A stretch of DNA of 64,000 bases from Candidatus Hydrogenedentota bacterium (GTDB lineage Bacteria > UBA8481 > J006), in assembly GCA_003697085.1 (NCBI GenBank), contig RFFU01000094.1, positions 21,552 through 85,551 of the forward strand, in the 5' to 3' direction. This document shows, one piece after another, positions 18,442-28,427 of this stretch. The position numbers were made by a program, and so were the translations under genes. The stretch's first letter is position 1. Every line of letters starts with the position of its first letter. The notes under the pieces are model-generated. The model worked only from the letters and a program-made list of their open reading frames with translations, had not been told where the DNA came from and searched no databases.

Positions 18442-18847
18442 AACACCCTGCCTCCTTCTTCACTAGGGGAAACGGAACGAAGGTTCCGGTACGAAGTCCC
18501 TTTTCTCAAGGAAACTTTATACCAGAAAGATACAGGTCGCCTATCAAAAAACCAGGAAAGAGGGAAAGGAAGGCAAAAGTCAAATGGGAGGGGGCGAAAG
18601 GAAAAACAAAGTATTCCTCCTATTCCGCCCCCTTCGATTTTTGTTTTTTGCCGGCGGTATCTAACGCTGAACTTTATGGAAAACACGGCAATGGAAAGAG
18701 GTGTGGAACTTCAGGAGAGAGAACGTCTGCCTTTTTTTCAGCCCTTGCGCCTTTTTCCCTGGGGGTCTTTTTCCTTCGTCCCAGTAAGCACCGTATTTCC
18801 TACGGCTCAACTCTTTCTGGCACACAACTTGTCCGCTTCCGAATTAT
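18442..18847. other. Gap between lolD and skp, with repeat words and a hairpin
   Basis: About 400 bases without a gene. It contains the skp promoter, the recurrent 15-mer AAGGCAAAAGTCAAA at 18570-18584, and a 7-bp stem GGGGGCG (18590-18596) with CGCCCCC (18626-18632) that could help terminate the lolD transcript. Confidence 0.55.
18516..18524 (-). promoter_or_regulatory. Extended -10 promoter of the skp-lpx operon
   Basis: On the minus strand TGGTATAAA matches the extended -10 consensus (TGnTATAAT) about 75 bases upstream of the skp GTG. A TTGATA 20 bases further upstream is too far for an ideal -35, but an extended -10 tolerates this. Confidence 0.5.
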
Positions 18848-19570
18848 TCAGCCCGCCCGCTCCGTTTCCGGTATGAGACGGCCGTGTTCGAGGCGGAAGA
18901 GGCGATCGGCGCGGGCGGCGACCTTTGGATCGTGAGTCACCACAACCAGGGCCGCTCCCCGGTCCCGGACGGTGCGAAACAACACTTCCGTGACCTGTTC
19001 CGAGGTTTCCTCGTCCAGACTGCCGGTTGGTTCATCCGCCAAAATCAACCCCGACTCGGCCGCCAAAGCGCGCGCCAAGCCCGCCCGCGCCAGTTCTCCG
19101 CCGGAGAGTTCCGTGGGAAGATGCTTGCGCCTTTCAAGAAGCCCGACGGCACGAAGATACTCTTCCGCGATCTCCCGTGCCGCCCGCCGCTCCTTGCCGG
19201 CCAAACGTGCGGCCATGGCAACGTTTTCCCAGGCGGTGAACTCCGGCATCAAATAGTGGTGCTGAAAGACGAGGCCGGGATGTTCCACTGAAGACCTTAT
19301 CTCTCCTCCGTCCGGACTTTCGATGCCGGCCAAAATGTGCAGCAAGGTCGTTTTTCCGCTTCCGCTGCTTCCCATCACGGCAACCGTTCTTCCCACCTCC
19401 ACCTGAATCGAGGCGTCCTTGAGAATCGGAAGCGGCGAGCCGTCGGGGTTGAGGAAGGATTTTTGCAGCCCAAAAGCCTCAAGAATAAAAGGCACCGCAC
19501 CGTTTCCTTCTTCGCCTTTCCTTTTCACCGCCTTTGCGCGCGGCCCGCCGTCGGCGTCGTTCCTTCTCAT
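18848..19570 (-). CDS. lolD: Lipoprotein-releasing ABC transporter ATPase (LolD-like)
   Basis: ATPase that powers extraction of outer-membrane lipoproteins from the inner membrane. The 240-residue protein has Walker A GSSGSGKT at 67-74, the signature LSGGE, Walker B LILADEPTG and the switch His in VVVTHD. The ATG at 19570 overlaps the lolC stop by ATGA, so permease and ATPase are coupled. MacB/FtsE-type ATPases look similar, but the neighbouring permease and diderm context favour LolD. An N-terminal extension of about 25 polar residues is unusual. Confidence 0.85.
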   Translation of the reverse strand: MRRNDADGGPRAKAVKRKGEEGNGAVPFILEAFGLQKSFLNPDGSPLPILKDASIQVEVGRTVAVMGSSGSGKTTLLHILAGIESPDGGEIRSSVEHPGLVFQHHYLMPEFTAWENVAMAARLAGKERRAAREIAEEYLRAVGLLERRKHLPTELSGGELARAGLARALAAESGLILADEPTGSLDEETSEQVTEVLFRTVRDRGAALVVVTHDPKVAARADRLFRLEHGRLIPETERAG

Positions 19571-20967
19571 ACCTCGAACCTCAACGCGCGCGATGGAGAA
19601 AGTTTTGAGGCGGATCGGGCGGGATAGAGCGAGGCCCCCAGGCTCATCAAGAGCGCCGCTGTCGTGGTTGCGACCACGAGCGCGGGGGACATTTGGACGG
19701 GAACGGAATCGATATAATAAACGCTTCCTCCTCCCGGCATCGGCACGGGGAAGTATTCGAGATACTTGCAAAAAGCGACACCGAAGAAGAGGCCGAGGAA
19801 GGTTCCCGTACCTCCCAACAAGAGTCCCTCGAGGCCGAAGAGCAAAAGGATCCGCATTCGGCTCATTCCCATCGCCAACAAGAGCCCGATCTCCCGCGTC
19901 TTTCTTCCGACGGCCATAAAGAGGGCGGAGGAGATATTGAAGGAGGCGACGAGCACGAGGAAGGCCTCGATGATGAACATCGCCGTTCGCTCCGTCCGCA
20001 TCGCCTTATAGAGGTTGCGCCGCATTTCTTGCCACGAGAGAACCAACAGCGGAGCAGGGATCGAGGTGGCGATCTTGTCCGCCAGCCGTTTCGCGTCCAT
20101 CGGATCCCCTCCGGACACTTCAATACCGCTGATGAACCTTCCCATCGCGAAGAGCGTGGACGCCGTCTTTACGCCGGTGAAGATCATGCTTCGATCCACC
20201 TCATAGAAACCCGTGCGAAAGATTCCCGCGACGGTGAGGTGACGCATCCGAGGAACGACTCCGGCGGAGGTTACGGCGCCTCGGGCCGTGAGAATCCAAA
20301 AGGCGTCGCCTTTCCTCAGCAGGAAGGTCTTGGCGAATTCGGACCCGATGAGAGCTTGGTCAGGGGAGTTCAAATCGCCCCAATTTCCCTGGAGGAGTTC
20401 AGGCGCGGGACCGGATCGAAACTTGCCCGGATCGATACCGCGTACTTTAAGGGGGAAGGGGTGTTCCACTCCGTCGATTTTTGCCAGAGCGTTCTCCTCG
20501 ATATAGGGCCAAGCCGACTTGACTCCGGGGACGCGACGGACCCGTTCGAGAAAGGCAGGGTCGAGGCGGGAGGAGAAATCGGTCACGACGACCTCCGGCG
20601 TCGTCTTGAGAAGCGCTCGACGGATGTCGGCCGAAAAACCGTCCATCACGGAGACGACGACGATCAAGGTCATCACACCGATCGCAATCCCGGCCACGGC
20701 CACGGTTGAAACGATCGTGGCGTAGGCGCCGCGGGCGGAATCGGGGAGCGGTTTATGGACGCGCGCGCGAAGAACCAAGAGCACAAGGAAGATTCCCAGT
20801 CCCGAAAGAATTCCATAGACGGGATGACCGGCGGCGCCCAAGCGTATTCCCACCGCGGCGGAGAGGAGGACGGAGAGGCCGAAGGTTGCCCAGCGCGCTC
20901 TCCGCCATCGCACGAAATCTCGAAAGCGTCCGCCGAAGAGATGCCGAACGGCGATCTCCCCGATCAC
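19567..20967 (-). CDS. lolC: LolC/LolE-type lipoprotein-releasing permease
   Basis: Inner-membrane subunit that hands lipoproteins to the periplasmic carrier. The 466-residue protein has a first long helix around 95-115 with the MSFxxMGF-type region replaced by VVSVMDGF, a periplasmic domain of about 230 residues, and three C-terminal helices of the FtsX domain (REIGLLLAMGMS). Relative to E. coli LolC it has an extra N-terminal region with two hydrophobic segments (about 27-45 and 50-68). Only one permease gene is present, so a homodimer is likely. It lies four bases from lysS. Confidence 0.82.
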   Translation of the reverse strand: MIGEIAVRHLFGGRFRDFVRWRRARWATFGLSVLLSAAVGIRLGAAGHPVYGILSGLGIFLVLLVLRARVHKPLPDSARGAYATIVSTVAVAGIAIGVMTLIVVVSVMDGFSADIRRALLKTTPEVVVTDFSSRLDPAFLERVRRVPGVKSAWPYIEENALAKIDGVEHPFPLKVRGIDPGKFRSGPAPELLQGNWGDLNSPDQALIGSEFAKTFLLRKGDAFWILTARGAVTSAGVVPRMRHLTVAGIFRTGFYEVDRSMIFTGVKTASTLFAMGRFISGIEVSGGDPMDAKRLADKIATSIPAPLLVLSWQEMRRNLYKAMRTERTAMFIIEAFLVLVASFNISSALFMAVGRKTREIGLLLAMGMSRMRILLLFGLEGLLLGGTGTFLGLFFGVAFCKYLEYFPVPMPGGGSVYYIDSVPVQMSPALVVATTTAALLMSLGASLYPARSASKLSPSRALRFEV

Positions 20968-20971
20968 CTTT

Positions 20972-22453
20972 TCACTCCCCCACTTCGTCTTTTTCTGATC
21001 GGAGATCTTCTTGTACGGGACGCATCGTCGGAAAGAGAATCACGTCGCGGATCGTGCGCGTCCCCGTCACAAGCATAACGAGGCGGTCGATGCCGATGCC
21101 CAGTCCTCCAGCCGGGGGCATTCCCACGCGAAGCGCTCGAATATAATCCCAGTCGATCTCTCCGGGCGTTCCCTTGGCTTGCGCTTGCTCGAGAAAACGC
21201 CGCTCCTGTTCCCGTGGATCGTTCAACTCAGTGAACGCGTTCGCGATCTCCATTCCCCCAATGAAGACCTCGAAGCGCTCGACGATTCCGGGAGATCCGG
21301 GCCGGGATTTCGCCAAAGGGCTCATCACAAGCGGGAAGTCCGTGATGAAGACGGGGCCGACTAAATATGGTTCCGCATATCGATCGAAAAAGGCATCAAA
21401 GCAGGCGGCGGGGTCGGCGAGGTCGCATTCCAGTGCGCGTTCCTCGGCGCTTTTGCGGACGGAATCGAGGTCGGCGGGATCGAGGTCCGGACCTCCTCCG
21501 TCGCGAATTGCCTTCAAAAAGGGAACTCTCGGCCACGGGGGGGCTACATTCGCCGGGCGCCCTTCTTGTTCCGGAAGAGTTTCCCGGCCGTGAATCTCTC
21601 GAACGACAAAGGCAATCAGTTCCTCCGTCAAGTTCATCATCGTTTCGTAATCTCCGTACGCCTCGTAAACCTCGAGCATTGTGAACTCCGGATTGTGGTT
21701 TCGATCCATTCCCTCGTTTCGAAAGTTCCGGTTCAACTCATAAACCCTCTCAAATCCTCCGACGAGGAGTCGTTTGAGATAGAGTTCAGGAGCGATGCGG
21801 AGAAAGAGATCGATGTCGAGGGTGTTGTGATGGGTGCGGAACGGGCGCGCGGCGGCTCCGCCCGCCAAGGTCTGCATCATCGGCGTCTCCACCTCCACAA
21901 ATCCGCGATCGTCGAGAAATTTTCGAATGGTTTTGATCACCCGCGCGCGAATCTCGAAGATCTCTTTCACTTGCCGATTGGCGAGGAGGTCGAGGTAACG
22001 CCGGCGGAACCGAATCTCCACATCGGAAAGACCGTGCCACTTTGCGGGAAGCGGTTCGAGGCTTTTGCAGAGCAAGCGCACTTCCCGGGCCAAGACCGTT
22101 ATTTCCCCCGTCTTCGTCCGAAAGAGTTCCCCCGTGGTTTCGATGAAATCTCCGACATCGAGGCGTTTCTTCCAGATCCGATAGGATTCCCCCAGGATAT
22201 CGAAACGAAAATTCAGCTGAATCCGGCCCGAGGCGTCCTCGATCGTCAGAAACATCGTTTTACCGTGTCCGCGGATCGCGCGCACGCGCCCCGCTACGGT
22301 CACACTCACGGCTTTCGTAGTTTCATCAGAAAAACAATTTCTTGCTTCCTCACAGGAATGGGTCCGTTCGGAGCGGGGGGGATAAGGATCGACGTCGTCC
22401 GCGATCCAGGCGTCTCTTTTGGCGCATCGAACCTCGTATTCGCTTTCCGACAT
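20972..22453 (-). CDS. lysS: Lysyl-tRNA synthetase, class II
   Basis: Charges tRNA-Lys. About 493 residues: an OB-fold anticodon-binding domain (about 50-140) and a class II catalytic core with motif 1 (FVEVETPMM), motif 2 (RVYELNRNFRNEGMDRNHNPEFTM region) and motif 3 (GLGIGIDRLVML). ATG 22453, with AGGA 10 bases upstream, is preferred to an in-frame TTG nine bases earlier. It sits in the long ftsH-to-lolD operon, 16 bases after the HD-GYP gene. Confidence 0.95.
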   Translation of the reverse strand: MSESEYEVRCAKRDAWIADDVDPYPPRSERTHSCEEARNCFSDETTKAVSVTVAGRVRAIRGHGKTMFLTIEDASGRIQLNFRFDILGESYRIWKKRLDVGDFIETTGELFRTKTGEITVLAREVRLLCKSLEPLPAKWHGLSDVEIRFRRRYLDLLANRQVKEIFEIRARVIKTIRKFLDDRGFVEVETPMMQTLAGGAAARPFRTHHNTLDIDLFLRIAPELYLKRLLVGGFERVYELNRNFRNEGMDRNHNPEFTMLEVYEAYGDYETMMNLTEELIAFVVREIHGRETLPEQEGRPANVAPPWPRVPFLKAIRDGGGPDLDPADLDSVRKSAEERALECDLADPAACFDAFFDRYAEPYLVGPVFITDFPLVMSPLAKSRPGSPGIVERFEVFIGGMEIANAFTELNDPREQERRFLEQAQAKGTPGEIDWDYIRALRVGMPPAGGLGIGIDRLVMLVTGTRTIRDVILFPTMRPVQEDLRSEKDEVGE

Positions 22454-22469
22454 AACGTTCAAATCCTGA

Positions 22470-24665
22470 TCAAAAACGGCCCGTCACGGATACCGGCGTC
22501 TCTCCATCCTCGCCCTCCGGCTTCTCGTCGAACTCCTCACCGGACGCGTCGAACCCCAATATCATTTCAAGCGCGCCGACGACGAGCGGATGAAATTGGG
22601 TTCCACTGCATTTCTTCAATTCCGCCATCGCTCCTTTTCGCCCGATCGATTTCCGATACGGACGATCCGAGGTCATCGTATCGTACGCATCGGCCACAGC
22701 GATGATGGCACTGCCGATCGGGATTTCCTCGCCTTTAAGCCCGTCGGGATATCCCTTTCCGTCCCAACGCTCGTGGTGGTGGCGGACGAGCACGGCTTCC
22801 TCGCGCAACATCCGGATCGGTTTCAGGATGTTTTCACCGAAGATGACGTGCCCCTTCATCGTTTCGTATTCCTCGGGAGTGAGTTTTCCGGGCTTGAAGA
22901 GGATCGCGTTCGTGATTCCGATCTTTCCTATGTCATGAAGCAACGCCGCACGCTCGATCACCTCGACCTCCTTCGGGCTCAGGCGGAGTTTTCGCGCCAG
23001 GGCCATCGAGAGACGACTGACGCGGCGGGAATGTCCGTGCGTGTAGGCGTCCTTCGTATCGACGGCCTGGGCGAAGGCCTCGAGAGTCTGGCGGTTGAGT
23101 TCGCGCAGTTCCTCGAAATGTTTCGCTTTCTCGATCGCCTGCGCCGCCGAACCCGCCAAGCCCTTCAAGAGGCTCTCGTCCTCGCGGGTAAAGACCCCGA
23201 ATTTCACATCGCGTTCCACATTCAAAACCCCGATGATGCGTTCTTTGATTTTGAGCGGCACCGCCAGAAGCGTTTCATCCCGTCCGACGTCTTCCCCTCT
23301 CCGAACGACGAAAGCATCTTCCTCGCGGATGTTCTCGACGATCCGCGAATGGCCGGTCTTGGCAACCATTCCGGCGATCCCCTCGCCGATCCGGAACTGA
23401 ATGATCTTACCCGCGGGGATTCCGCGCGTGCAGCGCGCCGTCAAGACGTCACCGTCGAGCATCAACAACGATCCTTTGTCGGCGCGCATCACCCCGCAGG
23501 CCTTCTCGACGATCAACCCCAGCGTTTCATCGAGATCGGTGCTGGTTCCCAGGACGTTGCTGACCTCGAGCAGCGTCGAGACTTCGTTGAGGCGGTTCTC
23601 GAGTTGTTCGTGGGAACGTTGGAGGCTGTCGGCGTATTCGCGGATCAATTTGTGGCTCCGTTCCAATTCGTCCGTCTTCTGTTGAAGGCCGCGGATCAGC
23701 ATAGCGTTGGCAAAGAGAGCGCGCACCTGATGCGAAAAGAGGCCGATGAACCGTTCTTGATCCGGATCCCGCGCTGCGTTCTCCATCAGAATGAATCCCA
23801 TCGTCTGTTTTTCTTGAGCACGGAGAGGAATCACGACCAGCTCGTAGCACCGCGGCGAGCAGACGATGGGGCGCACGAGGGAAAAGTCCTCGCGATCGAT
23901 CGCTCCCGTCTCTCCATCGGCCAGGATTCGCTCGATCCTCTCCGGCATCGATTGCCGCGTAATGACTCCGGGAGGGGGGACGGACGGCATCGAGGAGCGG
24001 AATACGACGCGGCTCCAGCAACCGCGCGCGGAATCGAAGAGGTAGATGGCGATCGAGGTCAGCCCCCGCAGTTTGACTCCCTCTCCCGCGATCCCCTCGA
24101 GAATCTTGTCGAGGTCACCGCGAGAGGAGAGGGCGCGGAAACTTCTCTGCAATCCGACCAATACCGCCAACCTCTGTTCCGACTGTTTGTAATGGCGGAT
24201 GCTGTCGAGGGCGACCGCAAGATGAGAGCCGAGCGAGAAGAAGAGGTCCCGGTGTTGTTCCGAAAAGTGTTGCGGAAATCGGCTGCCGAGCATAAAGAGT
24301 CCGACGACATCGTTGTGCGTGATCAAGGGAACGAGGATATAGGATCGAATCGGGCCACCGGGGGGAAAGATCACGTTCGCCGTCTCTTCAACGACCTCCG
24401 ATACGATATACTCTTCGGAATTCCGCGGATAAAAATCCTCGAGGTTAAGACTTCCCGGAGGGATCGCGAGACCGGACGAGACCTTCAATTCGATCTCGTC
24501 CGAAGGTTGGAGCAACGCCAACGCGTACTCGTCGAAATCCCGGATATTGCGTGCCGCCTCGAGACAGCGTTCGAGGACGGCGTCGACGTCGTAATTGAAG
24601 AACTCGAAGAGCGTGGCCATCTCGGCCAGAAGCGCCGCGCGCTGTTCCTCGTAACTCCGCGTCAT
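22470..24665 (-). CDS. Multi-GAF HD-GYP domain protein (cyclic di-GMP phosphodiesterase candidate)
   Basis: Soluble 732-residue signalling protein. Three GAF-like sensory regions can be traced (about 20-165, 175-330 and 380-525), the last two separated by a helical linker, and then an HD-GYP domain. The metal-binding HD pair is at 578-579 (LLHDIGK) and the GYP motif at 639-641 (GKGYPDGL), so c-di-GMP hydrolysis is plausible. No membrane segment is seen. Its ATG overlaps the pdxJ stop by ATGA. The same operon encodes a PilZ c-di-GMP receptor and a c-di-AMP cyclase. Ligands of the GAF domains are unknown. Confidence 0.88.
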   Translation of the reverse strand: MTRSYEEQRAALLAEMATLFEFFNYDVDAVLERCLEAARNIRDFDEYALALLQPSDEIELKVSSGLAIPPGSLNLEDFYPRNSEEYIVSEVVEETANVIFPPGGPIRSYILVPLITHNDVVGLFMLGSRFPQHFSEQHRDLFFSLGSHLAVALDSIRHYKQSEQRLAVLVGLQRSFRALSSRGDLDKILEGIAGEGVKLRGLTSIAIYLFDSARGCWSRVVFRSSMPSVPPPGVITRQSMPERIERILADGETGAIDREDFSLVRPIVCSPRCYELVVIPLRAQEKQTMGFILMENAARDPDQERFIGLFSHQVRALFANAMLIRGLQQKTDELERSHKLIREYADSLQRSHEQLENRLNEVSTLLEVSNVLGTSTDLDETLGLIVEKACGVMRADKGSLLMLDGDVLTARCTRGIPAGKIIQFRIGEGIAGMVAKTGHSRIVENIREEDAFVVRRGEDVGRDETLLAVPLKIKERIIGVLNVERDVKFGVFTREDESLLKGLAGSAAQAIEKAKHFEELRELNRQTLEAFAQAVDTKDAYTHGHSRRVSRLSMALARKLRLSPKEVEVIERAALLHDIGKIGITNAILFKPGKLTPEEYETMKGHVIFGENILKPIRMLREEAVLVRHHHERWDGKGYPDGLKGEEIPIGSAIIAVADAYDTMTSDRPYRKSIGRKGAMAELKKCSGTQFHPLVVGALEMILGFDASGEEFDEKPEGEDGETPVSVTGRF

Positions 24666-25393
24666 TCCGCCGCCTCCTCCGCCGCATCGATGGCCCTTCG
24701 CATCTCCCTGACAGCCTCCTCGAGCCCCACAAAGACGGCCCGGGCGACGATCGAAAAGCCGATGTTGAGTTCCTCGAGATCGGGCAGGGCGGCCACGAAG
24801 CCGACGTTGTTCAGGTCCAGACCATGACCGGCGTGAAGATGCAGGCCCGCTGCGACGGTCGCGGCCGCGGACTCGCGAAGAACCTCCCGCTCCGCCTCGT
24901 TCGGCGTCCGCGCATACCGTCCCGTGTGGAGTTCGACGGCGTCCGCGTTCACAGAAGCGGCCGCCTCGACCTGAATCGGATCGGGATCGATGAAGAGCGA
25001 CACCCGGATTCCGGCGCCTTTCAAGGTCCTCACGACCGTCGCGATCCGCTCGCAGTTCCCCGCGACGTCGAGGCCGCCTTCGGTCGTCAATTCCTCGCGC
25101 CGTTCCGGAACCAAGCACGCCGATACCGGAAGGGGATCCTTCAGCGCAATCTTTGTCATTTCCTCCGTCGCGGCCATCTCGAGGTTCAAGGGAAAGCGGG
25201 ATGCGATTCGGGGTAGATCCTCATCCTGAACGTGGCGGCGATCCTCGCGCAGATGCATCGTGATTCCGTCGGCGCCGCCTTTCATCGCCGCTTCGGCCGC
25301 CTCCAGAATGTCGGGAACCCCCTCGCGACGCGCCTGCCTCAGCGTCGCGACGTGATCGATGTTCACGCCCAACCGGATCGGACGATCCCGCAT
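24662..25393 (-). CDS. pdxJ: Pyridoxine 5'-phosphate synthase
   Basis: Closes the pyridoxine ring from 1-deoxyxylulose 5-phosphate and 3-amino-2-oxopropyl phosphate. The 243-residue TIM barrel has the signature [13 protein letters not shown] at the N-terminus, HLREDRRH (substrate phosphate loop), ELHTG and HAGHGLD. The ATG at 25393 shares one base with the cdaR stop (TGATG). It implies the DXP-dependent B6 route; pdxA is not in the window. Confidence 0.94.
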   Translation of the reverse strand: MRDRPIRLGVNIDHVATLRQARREGVPDILEAAEAAMKGGADGITMHLREDRRHVQDEDLPRIASRFPLNLEMAATEEMTKIALKDPLPVSACLVPERREELTTEGGLDVAGNCERIATVVRTLKGAGIRVSLFIDPDPIQVEAAASVNADAVELHTGRYARTPNEAEREVLRESAAATVAAGLHLHAGHGLDLNNVGFVAALPDLEELNIGFSIVARAVFVGLEEAVREMRRAIDAAEEAAE

Positions 25394-26073
25394 CAGCGCT
25401 CCTCCTTCTCTTTCGTATCCGCCTCCACCGGCGTGTCCCGCGTCTCCAGTTCGAAGGTCGCGGTCACGTATGGAGGATAAGCGGAACTCTTTCCCGGCGC
25501 AACGACTCCCACGGCAATCCCTTTCTTCCCTGGTCCCCCCGCGACTGTGATCGGCTTCGTCAAAACCTCGCGAATCCCCTTGAGTTCCTCCTTCGTTCCC
25601 TTCAGGCGGACTCTCGTCGGTTCCAAGATGATCTTTCCGGCGATCGCCATCGTATCCGGAAGCGCACCGAGGCGGGGTTTGACCCGCACCTCCCGCGTAA
25701 AGAGCGGTTCCGTCTTGACGCGAACCTCCGAAGGATCGATTCGGACGATCTCCAAGCCCGGGGGAATTCCGGCGACGAGCGAAGGGACGAGCGCTCGGGT
25801 GTACTCGCCCGGCTTCGATTCCGCCAAGACCAGTTTCACTTCGAGGTTCTTCAGGCGTTCGGAGGCGAGAAGCCGGCGGGGGCCGCGAAGCAAAACCGCC
25901 ACCGTGCGGGGAAAGGCCTCGCCGCGCAGGTCCGACGTTTCGAGCCGGACGTTGACGGGAATCTGGAACGACCATTCCGACTCCCGTTGTCCGACGACGT
26001 ACACCCAAAGAAGACCGGCCGAAAAGAGGGAGACCAAGGCCAGGACGAGGTTCTGGATGCGACGCGGCGTCAT
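25393..26073 (-). CDS. cdaR: YbbR-domain protein, CdaA regulator CdaR
   Basis: Membrane-anchored partner of the diadenylate cyclase. The 226-residue protein has one N-terminal helix (about 8-27) and YbbR repeats facing the periplasm (about 35-210), then a short charged tail. It directly follows cdaA with no gap, the standard cdaA-cdaR arrangement, and in Gram-positive bacteria such proteins tune CdaA output. Sequence similarity of YbbR repeats is low, so context carries much of the call. Confidence 0.82.
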   Translation of the reverse strand: MTPRRIQNLVLALVSLFSAGLLWVYVVGQRESEWSFQIPVNVRLETSDLRGEAFPRTVAVLLRGPRRLLASERLKNLEVKLVLAESKPGEYTRALVPSLVAGIPPGLEIVRIDPSEVRVKTEPLFTREVRVKPRLGALPDTMAIAGKIILEPTRVRLKGTKEELKGIREVLTKPITVAGGPGKKGIAVGVVAPGKSSAYPPYVTATFELETRDTPVEADTKEKEER

Positions 26074-26847
26074 TCAACCCGCCTCTTCGTCCTTCGCCGC
26101 ACCGACATACAACGCCAGCATCTCCTTCAGCGTCTCCTTGTTCACGTTGGTGACAAGTTTTCCATTCACGGCCAGCGAAACCCATCCGGTCTCTTCAGAG
26201 ATCACGACGACAAGCGCATCGGTTTCGCGGCTGAGACCGAGCGCGGCGCGGTGACGCGTGCCGTAGCGACTGCTGATCTCCTCCTCCGTCGCCAACGGAA
26301 GAATGCAGCCGGCTGCGATCACTGAATTTCCCCTGAGGATGACAGCGCCGTCGTGAAGACGTGTTCCCGGAAAGAAGATCGTCTCGAGAAGTTCCTCCGT
26401 CACTTCGGCGTTGAGAAGCGTTCCCGTCTCGATGAACGGGTTCAAGGCGATGCGGCGCTCGAAGACGATCAGCGCTCCATGCCTCTTCCGCGCCAATTCT
26501 TCCGCTGCGGCGCAAACCTCCTCCATCACCCGCATCTCCTCGGTCGAATAAAAGGTTCCGAACCAGCGCTCGCCCAGTCGGGCGAACCCCCTCCTCAACT
26601 CCGGCTGAAACAGAACGATGACTCCGATCAGGATGACCGGCGTGAGCCGTTCGACGATCCAACTCAATGTCTCGAGATGAAAGAAACTGGCCAAACCGAC
26701 GATGATGCCGAAGACCGCCAGACCTTTCATCACCTGCGCGGCGTAAGATCCGCGGAGAAGAAGAAGGAAGGAGTAGATCACAACGGCCACGACGAGAATG
26801 TCGAGAAGATTCCGCGGCTGAAACATCTCCTCGGCCAACCCGCTCAC
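26074..26847 (-). CDS. cdaA: Diadenylate cyclase CdaA (c-di-AMP synthase)
   Basis: Makes c-di-AMP from two ATP at the inner membrane. The 257-residue protein has three N-terminal helices (about 14-32, 38-55, 66-82) and a DAC domain with the catalytic HDGA (165-168) and RHR (198-200) motifs intact. It starts at ATG 26847, overlapping the PilZ gene by ATGA, and is followed immediately by cdaR. In Firmicutes glmM comes next; here pdxJ replaces it. Confidence 0.93.
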   Translation of the reverse strand: MSGLAEEMFQPRNLLDILVVAVVIYSFLLLLRGSYAAQVMKGLAVFGIIVGLASFFHLETLSWIVERLTPVILIGVIVLFQPELRRGFARLGERWFGTFYSTEEMRVMEEVCAAAEELARKRHGALIVFERRIALNPFIETGTLLNAEVTEELLETIFFPGTRLHDGAVILRGNSVIAAGCILPLATEEEISSRYGTRHRAALGLSRETDALVVVISEETGWVSLAVNGKLVTNVNKETLKEMLALYVGAAKDEEAG

Positions 26848-27518
26848 TCTCCCGGCTCCTCCTTTCCGGCCTCCCCCTTCTTCTTCTTCTGTTGTTCATG
26901 CTGGACGCGGAAGGTGTATCGTATGATCTCCGTCCTCTGCTCGTCGTCAATTCCTTCGAACTGCATCACGTGAAGACGGGTTCCGCTTTCCCCCGGACGA
27001 ATCGTGAGGATTCGGGCCGTAACCCCGCTGATCGAGGGGCCGTCTTCTCCAAGATCGAACTTCAATTCCACGACCAGATTCGGCGGAATGGTCGTCATCA
27101 AGGCGGCCACGAGGCCGCCGCCGGAGATGTTCGTGATGACTCCCGTGATCGCGTTCCTCCGGCGATCATCCGAACGGATCATCGAGACGGGAATTTCACA
27201 ATCCACCCTCAGATAGGCCCGCAACTGCCTCCGCTCGATGGCCGTGGGACGCGGGACGTAGAGCAAAGGGAAGGGTTTCTTCTTCACGGCCAACACGATC
27301 GTATCGAATTGATATCCGGCGTCCCGCCGGTGATACCGAACCTTCAAAGACGCGTCTTCTTTCGGCAGGAAAACCTCTCCTCCTGAATCCGGTCCGGAAA
27401 GAATCAGTCCCTTCTCCGTCTCATCCAGAACCTTCGCCAACCCGTGCCGCGTCAAACCGTCGTCCTCGAACTCCACCTCGACCGCCATCCCGACCTCGGG
27501 CGAATCCGGCTTTACCAT
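26844..27518 (-). CDS. PilZ-domain protein (YcgR-like)
   Basis: Predicted c-di-GMP receptor. The 224-residue protein has an N-terminal YcgR-like beta domain (about 10-95) and a PilZ domain with the binding motifs RRQLRAYLR (RxxxR) and NISGGG (D/NxSxxG). A Lys/Glu-rich tail of about 20 residues ends it. GAGGAG lies six bases before ATG 27518. Its coding region overlaps the folP end by 7 bases and the cdaA start by 4, so c-di-GMP sensing and c-di-AMP synthesis are translationally linked. Confidence 0.85.
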   Translation of the reverse strand: MVKPDSPEVGMAVEVEFEDDGLTRHGLAKVLDETEKGLILSGPDSGGEVFLPKEDASLKVRYHRRDAGYQFDTIVLAVKKKPFPLLYVPRPTAIERRQLRAYLRVDCEIPVSMIRSDDRRRNAITGVITNISGGGLVAALMTTIPPNLVVELKFDLGEDGPSISGVTARILTIRPGESGTRLHVMQFEGIDDEQRTEIIRYTFRVQHEQQKKKKGEAGKEEPGE

Positions 27519-28420
27519 GCGGCTCTCCTCGTCGTCTCGATCCGCTCTTTTCCCTCGTTCAACGCGGCGATTACGTTCAGCGCCTTCTTCGTGGCCGCGA
27601 TATCGTGGACGCGAAACACCTCGACCCCCGCGCAAAATCCCCATGCGGCGGCGGCCAAACTTCCCTCGAGACGATCCTCCGGCGTCTCACCCGCGCCAAG
27701 CAGCCCGAGGAAACTCTTCCTCGAGACGCCTAAAACTTGCCCCGCTGCTAGGTCGGAAAAGTGATCGAGGTGGCGTAGGAGAGCAAGGTTGTCCTCCAAG
27801 CGCTTTCCAAAGCCGATACCGACGTCCACGAGAATCCTTTCTCGAGAGATTCCGGCTCGCTCCGCGCGACCCACCGCCCGCTCCAGTTCCTCGTGGACTT
27901 CCGCCAAAACGTTCTCGTAATGAGGATTCCGCTGCATCGTCTTCGGTTCTCCCCGGGAATGCATGATCACCATCCGGGCCCCGTGTTCCGCCGCGACTTC
28001 CGCCAAGGCGATATTGCGCAATGTCGAAACATCATTCACGATCCGCGCCCCCGCCTCCAGACACCGGCGCGCCACTTCCGGATCACGCGTGTCGATCGAG
28101 AGGATCGCGTCGGGAGCCAACGCCTCAATGATCGGAAGAACCCGCGCAATCTGTTTGTCCGTTGGCACGGGATCAGAACCCGGTCGTGTCGATTCTCCGC
28201 CGATGTCGATCAGACTCGCTCCTTCGCCGATCATTTCTCGTCCCCGACGTACCGCCGCCTCCGGAGAGAAATACCGTCCGCCGTCATAGAAAGAATCCGG
28301 TGTAACGTTGAGCACCCCCATTATCGCGAAGGAAGCGCGGTCGGAAAAGATATCGTTCCATGCGGAAGCGGCAAGACGCTCGGCCCGGTTCGAGGTTTTC
28401 CGGGTCGAGACGATCGTCAC
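27512..28420 (-). CDS. folP: Dihydropteroate synthase
   Basis: Joins p-aminobenzoate and dihydropterin pyrophosphate in folate synthesis. Conserved blocks NVTPDSF, IDIGGESTRPG, SIDT and the GFGK region mark the TIM-barrel enzyme. I chose the GTG at 28420 (302 residues), which lies just past the ftsH stop; longer frames would run far into ftsH. No strong Shine-Dalgarno is visible, so coupling to ftsH termination is likely. It also overlaps the PilZ gene start. Confidence 0.92.
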   Translation of the reverse strand: MTIVSTRKTSNRAERLAASAWNDIFSDRASFAIMGVLNVTPDSFYDGGRYFSPEAAVRRGREMIGEGASLIDIGGESTRPGSDPVPTDKQIARVLPIIEALAPDAILSIDTRDPEVARRCLEAGARIVNDVSTLRNIALAEVAAEHGARMVIMHSRGEPKTMQRNPHYENVLAEVHEELERAVGRAERAGISRERILVDVGIGFGKRLEDNLALLRHLDHFSDLAAGQVLGVSRKSFLGLLGAGETPEDRLEGSLAAAAWGFCAGVEVFRVHDIAATKKALNVIAALNEGKERIETTRRAAW

Positions 28421-28427
28421 GGTTTCG

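Noticed and set aside
22590..24827. A 745-codon open frame opposite the GAF/HD-GYP gene
   Set aside because: It is a mirror of a strongly conserved gene in high-G+C DNA; its translation has no domain or normal codon pattern.
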